34,803 bases of DNA, taken from the NCBI GenBank assembly GCA_020696345.1, contig JAEHCK010000041.1, positions 1-34,803 on the forward strand. The letters run 5' to 3'. Source of the DNA: Thermoplasmata archaeon (lineage in GTDB: Archaea; Thermoplasmatota; Penumbrarchaeia; JAEHCK01). A program made the position numbers and the translations under genes. This document shows, piece by piece, positions 1-7,824 of this stretch. Numbering within the stretch: the stretch's first letter is position 1; each line of letters opens with the position of its first letter. The notes under the pieces are model-generated. The model did no database searches. It had not been told where the DNA came from and saw only the letters and a list, made by a program, of their open reading frames with translations.

Positions 1-7
1 AAAGTGC

Positions 8-23
8 TTGCCCCTTGGGGCAA
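8..23. repeat. short perfect palindrome
   Basis: TTGCCCC, a TT spacer and GGGGCAA form a perfect 7-bp inverted repeat at the window edge. It could be a hairpin (terminator or operator), but the flanking gene lies outside the window, so no role can be assigned. Confidence 0.4.
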
Positions 24-132
24 ACGCGCCGCTACGGGTCCAAAAATACATTAGACGTTTATCAAATTTCATCCAGAACCTAAAGGATCTGGAATTCATT
101 TGATAGAGCAACCTATCGGTCACTCAAAAAGA

Positions 133-171
133 TATTAAAAATAGTGAGGTGAAGATTTATATCATTTCACC
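133..171 (-). terminator. putative hairpin plus T-rich terminator of the minus-strand membrane-protein operon
   Basis: GGTGAA (148-153) and TTCACC (166-171) form a 6-bp stem with a 12-nt loop. Read on the minus strand it is followed by a T-rich stretch, and it lies about 40 bp past the stop codon at 210. Archaeal termination depends mainly on T-rich tracts, so the hairpin may be incidental. Confidence 0.4.
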
Positions 172-209
172 GAAATTAATCCCAAATCATTCCCAAATCT
201 ATACAAAAT

Positions 210-626
210 TCATTTCAAGCTTAGATTAAGTAAAACCCCAAGAGCAATTAAACAAAATAGATCAGGGATTATAGTAAAAGGTCCCATACCATAACCTCGA
301 TAACCAAATCCTAGATGTAATAATGGATTCGAAGTGATCGCATAAATTAATAGAGCAAACATAGCCACTACAAGACCCATTGTAAAATCGGATTTTATTA
401 TGCGATATGTATTTAGATAGAGGGCAATCAAAATCAATGAAATTGCAATATTTATCATTGTTATTATAGTTTTAATTATGAACAGAGTTTCAAAATCTTC
501 AAGATTTTTTCCCTTCGTTTGATCATCGATTTGACTTTCTGAGTTTAGATATCCCAGAATTGCTCCAGTAATCCCTGCAATTAATATTAAACCAATGATA
601 ATTCCAATTTTTACGACTTTTTTCAT
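210..626 (-). CDS. hypothetical four-helix membrane protein
   Basis: The protein has 138 residues. Four hydrophobic segments are visible, at about residues 7-27, 48-70, 79-98 and 114-137. Short charged linkers separate them, and a hydrophilic, acidic stretch follows the first helix (about 28-45). I recognise no catalytic motif or named family. The ATG overlaps the stop codon of the upstream 61-aa gene in an ATGA arrangement, so the two are probably translationally coupled and co-transcribed. A hairpin with a T-rich run follows the gene. It is probably an integral cytoplasmic-membrane protein of unknown function. Confidence 0.7.
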   Translation of the reverse strand: MKKVVKIGIIIGLILIAGITGAILGYLNSESQIDDQTKGKNLEDFETLFIIKTIITMINIAISLILIALYLNTYRIIKSDFTMGLVVAMFALLIYAITSNPLLHLGFGYRGYGMGPFTIIPDLFCLIALGVLLNLSLK

Positions 627-808
627 GATATACCATCACCTTCAGTCTTCTGAACTTTTTTTTCCTTTTTACAAATTTCAACCCAAATTTCATTAAACAA
701 ACCGTAGTTTTCTTCAAGTAATGATGACAAAAAATACATTTTGCCATACTTCCCCCCAGTAGCGGTTATTAAATTGTTTGCCTCTTCTCCCAATTTAGGA
801 TTGGTCAT
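623..808 (-). CDS. small hypothetical protein upstream of the membrane protein
   Basis: The 61-residue protein has an N-terminal half with scattered hydrophobics and a very basic C-terminus rich in KK and KKEKK. The stop codon overlaps the start of the downstream membrane protein (ATGA), the main reason to consider it real. A TATA-like TTTTAAAA lies about 20 bp before the ATG, suggesting a leaderless or nearly leaderless transcript. I see no domain. It might be a truncated remnant of a longer cytoplasmic protein such as a small regulator, but nothing in the sequence proves that. An internal ATG at residue 24 is an alternative start. Confidence 0.5.
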   Translation of the reverse strand: MTNPKLGEEANNLITATGGKYGKMYFLSSLLEENYGLFNEIWVEICKKEKKVQKTEGDGIS

Positions 809-824
809 ATTGTATTATCATATG

Positions 825-832
825 TTTTAAAA
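825..832 (-). promoter_or_regulatory. TATA-box candidate for the 61-aa/138-aa operon
   Basis: TTTTAAAA is preceded on the minus strand by GGATC (a possible BRE region). It sits about 20 bp upstream of the ATG at 808, a distance that would give a leaderless or nearly leaderless mRNA. Confidence 0.4.
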
Positions 833-1053
833 GATCCGAATTCTAATATGATTTCTTATCAATTTTATTAGGGGTCAGGGTTTCTTAAGTTTCTATTTTT
901 TTTATCCCATAATTATTGATATTTTTGTTCATTATGCATTTCATATCATATTAAATCTTAAAAATAGATTTTAACATTATATTATATAGAAAATAATTTG
1001 TTGATTAGGTGAATTTGATCAAAAATAATTCGATAACCTTTCATGTCGAAATC

Positions 1054-1124
1054 ACCCTGACCCCCGAACTCCAGACCCCCGACCCCTGAATTGTGACTCC
1101 CGAACTCCAGACCCCCGACCCCTA
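1054..1124. repeat. C-rich tandem block (GACCCCCGA motif repeats)
   Basis: The phrase GAACTCCAGACCCCCGACCC occurs twice, about 39 bp apart, with further CCCCCGA runs around it, in otherwise A+T-rich DNA. The minus strand carries several G-runs of 3-5 within about 32 nt, enough for a possible G-quadruplex. It lies downstream of tbp in tbp's own transcript direction. Confidence 0.6.
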
Positions 1125-1244
1125 GTTGATGCTTAAAATCTTTTTTTTATATTTCAACAGGATATTTTCCTGCTCCCCTAAATTGGGAGATGAACATTAT
1201 TTATTATTATTTCACTTACCTATTAACCTAAGCTTAGTTATAGG

Positions 1245-1814
1245 TTAAATTAGGCCGCATGTTAATAATTCTTCTTTAAGAACTTCTACAGCTTTTGTAA
1301 CATCCTCTACATTTTTTGCACCGGTACATACTATTCTACCTGAACTAAAAATTAGAATAACAACCTTTGGGTCAAAAACGCGATAAACCAACCCGGGAAA
1401 TTGCTCGGGCTCGTACTCGACATTTTCTAAGCCAAGAGTAATTGCTATCGAATTTAATTTAAATTCATTATGTAAGTTAGCAGTTGCAACGATATTTTGA
1501 ACATGGATCTCCGGTTTTTTATTTAGAGATAAACCCGATCTCGAAAGTAATTCTATCACATTGGATATTGTAATTTGTGCATCGTTCATTGTTTTTGCAC
1601 CTGTACAAACCACTTTGCCACTTGAAAAAAGTAACACTGCCGTTTTAGGTGTCTTTTGGCGGTAGATCAGACCGGGAAACTTTTTTTTGTCGTATTCGGA
1701 ATCAGGAACAATTTGATGTATAAAATTTAGATCAAGTTTATCTGATATTGATGTGGTCACAACCATATTTTGGATCTGAATTTCTTCCATGCTTTTCTTT
1801 TTTGAATTTTTCAT
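1245..1814 (-). CDS. tbp: TATA-box-binding protein (TBP)
   Basis: This general transcription factor recognises the TATA box and recruits TFB and RNA polymerase. The 189 residues form the characteristic tandem direct repeat, at roughly residues 12-95 and 102-187. Each half contains a QNMVVT or QNIVAT strand, a FPGL(I/V)YR motif and the core LFSSGKVVCTGAK or IFSSGRIVCTGAK. Unlike some Thermococcales TBPs there is no acidic C-terminal tail. The first eight residues are lysine-rich, and a second ATG at residue 9 (1790) would give a more usual length of about 181 aa, so the start is uncertain. It lies downstream of the OB-fold-type gene on the same strand, separated by about 146 bp. Confidence 0.96.
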   Translation of the reverse strand: MKNSKKKSMEEIQIQNMVVTTSISDKLDLNFIHQIVPDSEYDKKKFPGLIYRQKTPKTAVLLFSSGKVVCTGAKTMNDAQITISNVIELLSRSGLSLNKKPEIHVQNIVATANLHNEFKLNSIAITLGLENVEYEPEQFPGLVYRVFDPKVVILIFSSGRIVCTGAKNVEDVTKAVEVLKEELLTCGLI

Positions 1815-1960
1815 ATCTGTAGATATATCATATTACATGAAGAACTTTTTCAGTTAAGTTTAAGTTGAATGAGTTTAACAACATGAGAGATAATTCACAT
1901 GCAGCCCCGATATCCGCCCCGTAAGCACGCCCATGCCGGTGCCGAAATTGCCAATAGTTG

Positions 1961-2971
1961 TTAATCCAGATAGAGCTGCTCGGCCTTGATGGCATAGTCC
2001 ATGTATTGCGGGTCGTAGTAGAGTGTTCCTCTGATCGTAATATAATAATCATCCTGGAGAGTGATCCCGGTCAGGTTCAACCCTGAGATATCGCACCAGA
2101 TCGAGGAATTGCTGGCGCTGCGGTAGTCCGTGGGTGTGTCGAAGAGTACGATATAATTGTAATATGTCTCGTGATCGTTCACATACCCGGAAATGTTCAG
2201 TGTTGCACCTTCGTACACGAACGGCGCTTCCATGACCTCTCCAAAGGTTACCTGCCACTCACCATAGTGTTCCAGTAATGTGAGATTTTTAAGTATCAAT
2301 TTATATTCAAAATTATTTTCATTGTACTCCATGGAAACGTTCAAGGAGACGAGATCACCTTTATGTAATCCAGCAGTTGATCGGATTTGATCATTTATAT
2401 CTACCTTGACAGTATAAAACCCGTCTGTGGGATGCTCGGTCAGCCGCAGGCTGGTGACGGGCTGCCGCGGCTCGTACTTGAGGTACCCAGTGACCTCCAC
2501 GGGCAAATATTTGAATTCCCCTGGCTGATGCTCGAGCCGGTGTGCAAGCTCGGGTATGGATAACCGGTAATGGTGCCAGTGGCCTATGATCTCGATATCT
2601 TTTTCGTTCACCACGACCAGTTCTAAAAACTCGTCGGAAATACGCAGGACCGAACCTTTAGCCTGGATGATGTCGCCGATGGAAAAGTTGCCGCCGCAGC
2701 TCTCGATGAATATTTTGAGCGTGGACTCCAGGTCATCGGGCTCCAGGACGGTCAGTATAAGCTCGCCGCGGCTGGTTGGATCCGAGTCAATCACTATACC
2801 CTCGATGATCACGATCTTGCCCTCGTATCTACCAAGCTCCGAATAATCTTCCACGAAAACTGGTTCTGACGCCAAAGACAGTATGTAAAGAACGATCATT
2901 CCGATGACCAGAAATATGATCGCGAAATGTTCCACCTTAAATGATCGAAATGGTAATTTGATCTTTCTCAC
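1961..2971 (-). CDS. membrane-anchored protein with OB-fold-like domains
   Basis: The protein has 336 residues. One hydrophobic segment at about 14-34 acts as signal anchor, and the rest is predicted to be outside the membrane. Residues about 38-116 (YEGKIVIIEGIV, then a basic/beta-rich segment ending GDIIQAKGSV) look like an OB-fold of the tRNA-anti/nucleic-acid-binding type. Residues about 125-230 and 235-335 show similar strand patterns (VEVTGYL, LNISGYV, ITIRGTLYY), so I infer two more OB-like domains. Several N-X-S/T sequons (NVS, NLT, NIS) fit an extracytoplasmic location. The start is GTG at 2971 with GAGGAG 5 nt upstream. An extracellular OB protein need not bind nucleic acid, and the function is unknown. 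Confidence 0.75.
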   Translation of the reverse strand: MRKIKLPFRSFKVEHFAIIFLVIGMIVLYILSLASEPVFVEDYSELGRYEGKIVIIEGIVIDSDPTSRGELILTVLEPDDLESTLKIFIESCGGNFSIGDIIQAKGSVLRISDEFLELVVVNEKDIEIIGHWHHYRLSIPELAHRLEHQPGEFKYLPVEVTGYLKYEPRQPVTSLRLTEHPTDGFYTVKVDINDQIRSTAGLHKGDLVSLNVSMEYNENNFEYKLILKNLTLLEHYGEWQVTFGEVMEAPFVYEGATLNISGYVNDHETYYNYIVLFDTPTDYRSASNSSIWCDISGLNLTGITLQDDYYITIRGTLYYDPQYMDYAIKAEQLYLD

Positions 2972-3137
2972 CGGTACTCCTCAGCCAGAATGATTATTTC
3001 TACTCTCTTCTATTTGGAAATTATATCAACGATAATATTTATGTTTATGGGATTTCCAATTTAATCATTAATTTTTTAGGTTCTTCTCCTAACTTTCGTA
3101 GGATAATGGTAAAATGAGGGATGTAGGATAATTTGAT

Positions 3138-3361
3138 GGGTTGATGCTGAACAGATACCGGGCTGGGTTTGTGCTGAACAGATACCGGGCTGGGTTTGTG
3201 CTGAACAGATACCGGGCTGGGTTGATGCTGGACAGATACCGGGCTGGGTTTGTGCTGAACAGATACCGGGCTGGGTTGATGCTGGACAGATACCGGGCTG
3301 GGTTGATGCTGGACAGATACCGGGCTGGGTTTGTGCTGAACAGTTGCCGGGCTGAGTTGAT
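3138..3361. repeat. 27-bp minisatellite, eight units
   Basis: Eight head-to-tail 27-bp units share the core ACAGATACCGGGCTGGG. The GCTG of each unit falls at 3146, 3173, 3200, 3227, 3254, 3281, 3308 and 3335. Two alternating variants occur (TTTGTGCTGAACAG and TTGATGCTGGACAG), and the last unit is degenerate. Because 27 is a multiple of three and the unit has no stop, ORFs run through it on both strands: VQHKPSPVS repeats on minus and NRYRAGFVL repeats on plus. Neither has an ATG plus ribosome binding site outside the repeat that I can defend. A TGTCAATCAACAA phrase recurs 54 bp (2x27) apart at about 3393 and 3447, so a decayed part of the array may extend further. Confidence 0.85.
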
Positions 3362-3525
3362 TCCTGGAATTTATTTTTAAAGCTAGGTATCTGTCAATCA
3401 ACAACCCATCATTGCTACTACCCCTTGGTAACTCATCAACGCCACTGTCAATCAACAAATCTACATATTATCAAATAATCATTCTTAAATAGGAGTTTAA
3501 TATTAAGAATATATAGGGAGTGTAA

Positions 3526-3777
3526 ATGAGATTTGTAACGTCGATGAACATAATTCCGGGGCAGTATACCGCGGCTGTAAAATTATTTAAGAACCCTACA
3601 ATACCGGAGGGTATAGAGATCATTAAATTTTTATGGTTATTTGGCATACCAGATGCGATCTTGCTGTTCGAGTCGCCAAACGAGGAAGTGGCCGGTGATT
3701 TTATACTTCAATTCGGCGATGTTGCCGAGCTGAATACATCGGTGTGTTTCCCCATCGAAAAGATGAGATGGGTGTAA
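3526..3777 (+). CDS. small alpha/beta protein, GYD/DUF3303-like
   Basis: The 83-residue protein starts with a beta strand (MRFVTSMNIIPGQY), followed by a helix-type segment, a PEGIEIIKFLWLFG strand, a FGIPDAILLFESP strand, then the helix-type EEVAGDFILQFGDVAEL and a final strand. This is the pattern of small dimeric alpha/beta-barrel proteins of the GYD or DUF3303 type, widespread in archaea and of unknown biochemical role. The ATG follows GGGAG by 5 nt, which supports the start. A TATA-like cttaaat lies about 35-40 bp upstream. It stands alone and converges on the NDP-sugar pyrophosphorylase gene. Confidence 0.75.
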   Translation: MRFVTSMNIIPGQYTAAVKLFKNPTIPEGIEIIKFLWLFGIPDAILLFESPNEEVAGDFILQFGDVAELNTSVCFPIEKMRWV

Positions 3778-3845
3778 TCGATCGAATTATTAATAATGAG
3801 AAAGATCACGGCCATTAAATCATGAATTGAAGAATCAATAATAAA

Positions 3846-3961
3846 TTTGGACAGAGGGAGGTGTAAAAAGGAAAGAGGGTTGATATATTAGCGATAAGAC
3901 CCTAATTCCACTAGCGTTTTGAATCAATAATGCTTAAAAGCGTCCTCTTCCCTCTTTCCTG
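3846..3961 (+). repeat. dispersed GGAAAGAGGG inverted-end element, copy 1
   Basis: AGGAAAGAGGG at 3869-3879 and its exact complement CCCTCTTTCCT at 3950-3960 bracket an interior with GGGTTGATA, GATAAGACCCT, CCACTAGCG and AAAAGCGTCC. Copies 2 (7705-7807) and 3 (12355-12472, reversed) share these blocks in the same order. It lies between two convergent genes and carries no ORF. It could be a non-autonomous mobile element (MITE-like) or a structured RNA or terminator element. Confidence 0.75.
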
Positions 3962-4002
3962 TTTAGGGATTTGGGCTTCGTTTGGTTATTTAACAGTAAT
4001 TG

Positions 4003-5040
4003 TTAACTCGAAGTTAACTTTAGAAATTCCTCATCGATAGTATACCCGTCCCCTGTGATCAATCCTTGTTGTAACACCAACCCTGCAGTCACCGTGTTAT
4101 CCATTCCCAAGATCGCACCATCGCAGGTTACGTTATCTTGAATTTGAGTTCGGTCATGGATTACCGTATCTGATAATTTACACCCTGCACCTATCCGGAC
4201 ATTATCGCCCAAACATACATACGGTCCCAGGGTGGAATTCTCATCAACTACACAACCTTTACCTATCAACACCGGTGGCACAAGCTTAACCGTGGGTTCG
4301 ATCATGGTATTTTGACCAATATTCTCGGTTAATTCGTTCGATTCCAATTGATAGTCCAGCATCTTCCAGTGCGTTTCCAGGTAGATCTCCGGCGTCCCCG
4401 CATCGAACCAATAACCTTTGAACTCCTGGCCGTACAGTCGTCTATCCAACACCTTGGGGAACACTTCGCGCTCGATGGAGACCTTTCGCCCGCCCGGAAT
4501 ATGATCCAGTATATCCGGCTCGAGACAGTACGTACCTGCATTGATCAGGTGTGAGAATATCTCCTCCGGCTTGGGTTTTTCCAGGAACCGTGTGATCCGG
4601 TTATTGGGATCTATGGATATTATTCCAAACCGTGTGGGGTCGGCAACCTCCCAGAGTGCAAGCGCGCCCATACCGCTCTTGTTCCTATGAAATCTTATGA
4701 ACTCGGAAACATCCAGCGAGGTTATTACATCGCCGTTGAACACAATGAAAGTATCATTGATCAATTTCTCTGCGTTCTTGATGGCGCCGCCCGTACCCAA
4801 CGGCTCGGTCTCGGGGTGCAGGATCACGGGTATGCCCTGATCATGTTCGTTGAAATATTGCTCGAGCTGCTCCTTGCCGTAGTTCACTGCCAGGATCACT
4901 TCGTCTACAAGACCTTGCACCTTATCGATCAGATGCACGATCATGGGCTTGTTCAGAATGGGTAGCAACGCCTTTGGCCGGTTATCGGTAAGCGGCCGCA
5001 ACCGTGTGGCAAAGCCGCCTACCAAAATCAATGCTTGCAT
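4003..5040 (-). CDS. NDP-sugar pyrophosphorylase (mannose-1-phosphate guanylyltransferase / GlmU-like)
   Basis: Enzymes of this family make nucleotide-sugar donors from NTP and sugar-1-phosphate for glycans. The 345-residue protein begins with the nucleotidyltransferase signature GGFATRLRPLT followed by PKALLPI. It continues with AVNYG, EPLGTGGAIKNA and FNGDV, the metal- and sugar-phosphate-binding region near residue 100. From about residue 240, hexapeptide-type sequences (VLIGKGCVVDENS, LGPYVCLGDNVRIGAGC) indicate a left-handed beta-helix domain. GG-A-TRLRP is common in archaeal members. The sugar and nucleotide specificity cannot be read from the sequence. I chose ATG 5040 because the upstream in-frame TTG (5055) adds only five residues outside the strand. 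A TATA-like aaatataaatataaa lies upstream. It is probably involved in S-layer or lipid glycosylation. Confidence 0.9.
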   Translation of the reverse strand: MQALILVGGFATRLRPLTDNRPKALLPILNKPMIVHLIDKVQGLVDEVILAVNYGKEQLEQYFNEHDQGIPVILHPETEPLGTGGAIKNAEKLINDTFIVFNGDVITSLDVSEFIRFHRNKSGMGALALWEVADPTRFGIISIDPNNRITRFLEKPKPEEIFSHLINAGTYCLEPDILDHIPGGRKVSIEREVFPKVLDRRLYGQEFKGYWFDAGTPEIYLETHWKMLDYQLESNELTENIGQNTMIEPTVKLVPPVLIGKGCVVDENSTLGPYVCLGDNVRIGAGCKLSDTVIHDRTQIQDNVTCDGAILGMDNTVTAGLVLQQGLITGDGYTIDEEFLKLTSS

Positions 5041-5780
5041 AATAATGATCCCCAATCGGTTACATTTATATTTATATTTACTGCACTTTTGCGTTTTGAT
5101 TAGATAGAATAATGATTTTAGTTCAATGAGATGGTCGACTGGTAGATAATGGGATGTTGTATCTATCGTAGAGATGGCTGGATGTTCTATATATCGTTGG
5201 GATGGCAGGATGTTCGATATGTCGCTGAGATTTCAGGATGTTCTAAATGTCGTTGAGATGTCAGGATGTTTTATATGTTGTTGAGATTTCGGGATGTTGA
5301 ATGTGTCGTTGATATTACGGGACGCACCAACTGTATAGAAAAAACAAATCAAACATCCTAACAATGAATTGTAACGTCCAACATCTTAGTAATTAATCGA
5401 TATATAATATATCCTAATAAAAAATCGAAATATACAACCTCCTAATAATTAATCGAAATATACAACATCCCTGTAATTAATCGAAATATAGAACCTCCCA
5501 ACAATGAATCAAAAAATACAACATTTCAACACTCATGATTCCATCACCATTTGCTCGATCTACTACTCAAACAAGTAGTTTACTCTCTACTATTTATTTG
5601 AAAACGCAAAACTTCAATTTATATTTATATTTAATCGAAAGTATTAAGATAGAACTATATATATCCCGTATTTTCTCGTTCCCTTATAATAATGGATTGA
5701 AAAGATTTAACTTAAGATCAGATTCCTAAATAATAAATACTTAATGATCAAAATCAACAACAAATCAGGGCGTGATAGAT
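5041..5780. other. 740-bp divergent intergenic region dominated by a 28-bp inverted array
   Basis: This gap lies upstream of both the sugar pyrophosphorylase gene (minus) and pycB (plus). About 5124-5547 is the inverted repeat array. 5548-5780 is A+T-rich, with a TATA-like actatatatat near 5652 and no convincing ORF, and presumably holds the pyc promoter. Confidence 0.6.
5124..5547. repeat. inverted array of 28-bp repeats, locus 1
   Basis: In the left arm, GGATGTT (or a variant) recurs exactly every 28 bp, at 5152, 5180, 5208, 5236, 5264 and 5292, with degenerate units at 5124 and 5320. Inside each unit a TCGTTGAGAT-like core is conserved. In the right arm the reverse complement AACATCC (or a variant) recurs every 28 bp, at 5352, 5380, 5408, 5436, 5464, 5492 and 5520, with a core ATTAATCGAAATAT. 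The last left unit and first right unit start 32 bp apart, as at locus 2. There are no unique spacers, so it is not CRISPR. The arms could fold into a long imperfect hairpin or be iteron-like binding sites. Confidence 0.85.
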
Positions 5781-7655
5781 ATGGTACAAATACATGAACA
5801 GATATTTCGTGATGCACACCAGTCCATTTTGGCAACACGGATGCGCACCGAGGATATGCTGCCGATCTGCGAGCGTATCGACAAGATCGGATTCTTCAGC
5901 TTCGAGGTCTGGGGCGGCGCAACTTTTGATGTACCCATTAGGTACTTGAACGAGGACCCCTGGGTGCGGCTGAATAAATTGAAAGAGGCAATGCCCAACA
6001 CACCACTGCAGATGCTGGAGCGTGCAATGAACATTGTCGCGTACTGGAATTTTCCGGACGAAATAGTGCGTAAGTTCATAGGTTTTGCAAAAAAGAACGG
6101 GTGCGATTATTTCAGGATCTTTGATGCATTGAACGACCTGCGCAACATGAAAGTACCCATCGAGGCTGTGTTAGAAACAGGCGGCCATGCACAGGGATGT
6201 CTATCATACACTATCAGCCCCGTACATACGGTTGAACATTATATCGAGCAGTTCAAAGAGCTCGAGCGCATGGGATGCAACACACTTTGCATCAAAGACA
6301 TGGCCGGCATGATATCTCCAACCAGTGCATATGATATCATTAAAGGCTGCAAGGATGCGGGGATCAAGACTCCCATTAACCTGCACTCGCACTGCACCAG
6401 CGGCATGACCGGGATGGCATACATGTGGGCCTGTGATGCGGGTGTTGATATATTGGACACTGCAATGTCGCCAATTTCAGGCGGCACGGGCCAGCCACCA
6501 ACCGAATCCATCGTTGCTGCATTACAGGGAACAGAATACGATACCGGTTATGATCTAAAAGAGCTGATAGAGATCAGAAGGTATTTCATCAAGGTCTGGG
6601 ATAAGTACCGGCACCTGCACAGGATCAACGCACTTAAGGTTGATCCCGAGGTCACCGTGCACCAGATACCAGGCGGCATGCTGTCCAATTTGATCTTCCA
6701 GCTGGAAGAACAGGGTGCGGGTGATAAATATTTCCAGATACTGGACGAGACCGCGCGTGTGCGCGAAGAGATGGGTTACCCGCCGCTGGTCACACCAACC
6801 AGCCAGGTAGTAGGTGTTCAGGCGGTGATGAATGTACTCCATGGACGCTATAAAATGATTCCGAACGAAACAAAAGACTATTGCAGGGGTATGTACGGGA
6901 AACCGCCGGCACCAATAAAACCAGAGATCATGGAGAAAGTACTTGGACCCAACTGGAAGGACGAAGTGATCACTTGCCGACCGGCAGATCTACTTGAACC
7001 AATGTGGGAAAAACGCAAGGAAGAGCTTGAGGCGAAGGAGAAGGAACTGGATAAGAAATTGATCAATAAGGAAGAGGACATCATGACATATGCCATTTAT
7101 CCACAAGTAGGTCTGAAATTTTTATCTGGTGAAGCTAAACCAGAGTTCACCTCAGACGAATTACCTTTACCAATTACCCATCCATTTACCCATTCCATGA
7201 TAAAAGCACAGTTCCCGGAATTATCCAAAGAAGATATCAGTAATTTCGGCAAACCAGTTGCACCAACCCAGGTGGCGCCGGTTGTTCCTACCGAGTATAA
7301 CATCGAGGTGAACGGTGAACCGTTCGAGGTCAAGCTGGAGCCAGTTGGCGGGTTCATCACGATCGAAGGCAAAGTTGGTGAAGGTCTCCAAGGTGCCATA
7401 ACTCCAGGATCAGGTCAAGCCTGTAAACCGCCGGCAGATACAGAAGGCGGGGTTAAAAGCAGCATGCAAGGAACAATAATAAAAGTGAACGTGAATAAAG
7501 GTGACGATGTGGATGAAAATTCCATTATTGTCATAATCGAGGCCATGAAAATGGAGAATGAAATAAAGGCTCCACATTGTGGTAAAGTGGAAGATATCTT
7601 CATCAAAGATGGCGATATTGTCAAACCTGGTGATGTAATAATGATCATCAAATAA
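5781..7655 (+). CDS. pycB: pyruvate carboxylase subunit B (carboxyltransferase plus biotin carrier)
   Basis: This subunit transfers CO2 from carboxybiotin to pyruvate, giving oxaloacetate. The 624-residue protein has an N-terminal carboxyltransferase TIM barrel with RDAHQSILATRMRT at residues 10-23, a candidate carbamylated lysine in CIKDMAG (Lys172) and the metal-site LHSHCTSG (His202, His204). A conserved PYC/OADA domain follows at about 290-480, then a linker rich in K/E and P. The C-terminal biotinyl domain has EAMKMEN (biotinyl-Lys590). The same architecture serves in oxaloacetate decarboxylase alpha, but no membrane beta subunit is nearby and the biotin carboxylase gene follows directly, so pyruvate carboxylase is preferred. 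ATG 5781 follows GTGAT. An in-frame GTG at 5772 is an alternative start. Confidence 0.92.
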   Translation: MVQIHEQIFRDAHQSILATRMRTEDMLPICERIDKIGFFSFEVWGGATFDVPIRYLNEDPWVRLNKLKEAMPNTPLQMLERAMNIVAYWNFPDEIVRKFIGFAKKNGCDYFRIFDALNDLRNMKVPIEAVLETGGHAQGCLSYTISPVHTVEHYIEQFKELERMGCNTLCIKDMAGMISPTSAYDIIKGCKDAGIKTPINLHSHCTSGMTGMAYMWACDAGVDILDTAMSPISGGTGQPPTESIVAALQGTEYDTGYDLKELIEIRRYFIKVWDKYRHLHRINALKVDPEVTVHQIPGGMLSNLIFQLEEQGAGDKYFQILDETARVREEMGYPPLVTPTSQVVGVQAVMNVLHGRYKMIPNETKDYCRGMYGKPPAPIKPEIMEKVLGPNWKDEVITCRPADLLEPMWEKRKEELEAKEKELDKKLINKEEDIMTYAIYPQVGLKFLSGEAKPEFTSDELPLPITHPFTHSMIKAQFPELSKEDISNFGKPVAPTQVAPVVPTEYNIEVNGEPFEVKLEPVGGFITIEGKVGEGLQGAITPGSGQACKPPADTEGGVKSSMQGTIIKVNVNKGDDVDENSIIVIIEAMKMENEIKAPHCGKVEDIFIKDGDIVKPGDVIMIIK

Positions 7656-7704
7656 TTAAAAAGATTATAAAAACGCAAAGGTCTTAAAAAGAAATGGTTA
7701 TGAA

Positions 7705-7807
7705 TAAGGAAAGTGGGAGGCGGAAAGTGGAAAGAAGGTTGATAGATCAACGATATGACCCTTTCTCCTCTAGTGAGTCTACCGAGCGTCCACTACTCTC
7801 TTTCCTG
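7705..7807 (+). repeat. dispersed GGAAAGNGGG inverted-end element, copy 2
   Basis: An outer ggaaagtggga (from about 7708) and an inner GGAAAGAAGG (7729-7738) pair with CTCTCTTTCC (7796-7805). The interior keeps GGTTGATA, CGATATGACCCT, CTCTAGTGAG and GAGCGTCC in the order seen in copy 1, with about 17 nt missing in the middle. It sits in the pycB-pycA gap, and its right end lies just before the pycA ribosome binding site, so it would be transcribed inside the operon. Confidence 0.75.
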
Positions 7808-7814
7808 GCTTGAA

Positions 7815-7820
7815 AGGTGA
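7815..7820 (+). promoter_or_regulatory. ribosome binding site deciding the pycA start
   Basis: AGGTGA lies 4 nt before ATG 7825. It supports that ATG over the in-frame TTG at 7810. Confidence 0.6.
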
Positions 7821-7824
7821 AAAT

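Larger units (their letters stand above)
809..1244. other. AT-rich gap with a C-rich tandem block
   Basis: This is the 436-bp gap between the TBP stop codon and the start of the 61-aa gene. It is mostly A+T-rich. The exception is the C-rich block at about 1054-1124, described separately. A related ggggtcaggg lies at 871-880 in the opposite orientation. I see no convincing ORF. Confidence 0.5.

Noticed and set aside
1828..2052. 74-aa ORF between tbp and the OB-fold-type gene, with a locally GC-richer stretch
   Set aside because: It overlaps the end of the OB-fold-type gene in another frame and has no recognisable domain. A remnant of an older gene end is possible but cannot be supported.
3045..3458. 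137-aa minus-strand ORF (and 79-aa plus-strand ORF) through the 27-bp repeats
   Set aside because: Both are open only because the unit length is a multiple of three and has no stop. The minus ORF would start at TTG without a clear ribosome binding site.
5124..5547. CRISPR array
   Set aside because: The 28-bp units are contiguous and degenerate, with no unique spacers, and reverse orientation in the middle. No cas gene is present.
5781..7655. Sodium-pumping oxaloacetate decarboxylase alpha subunit
   Set aside because: The domain layout alone would fit, but there is no membrane beta or gamma subunit nearby and a biotin carboxylase gene follows directly.
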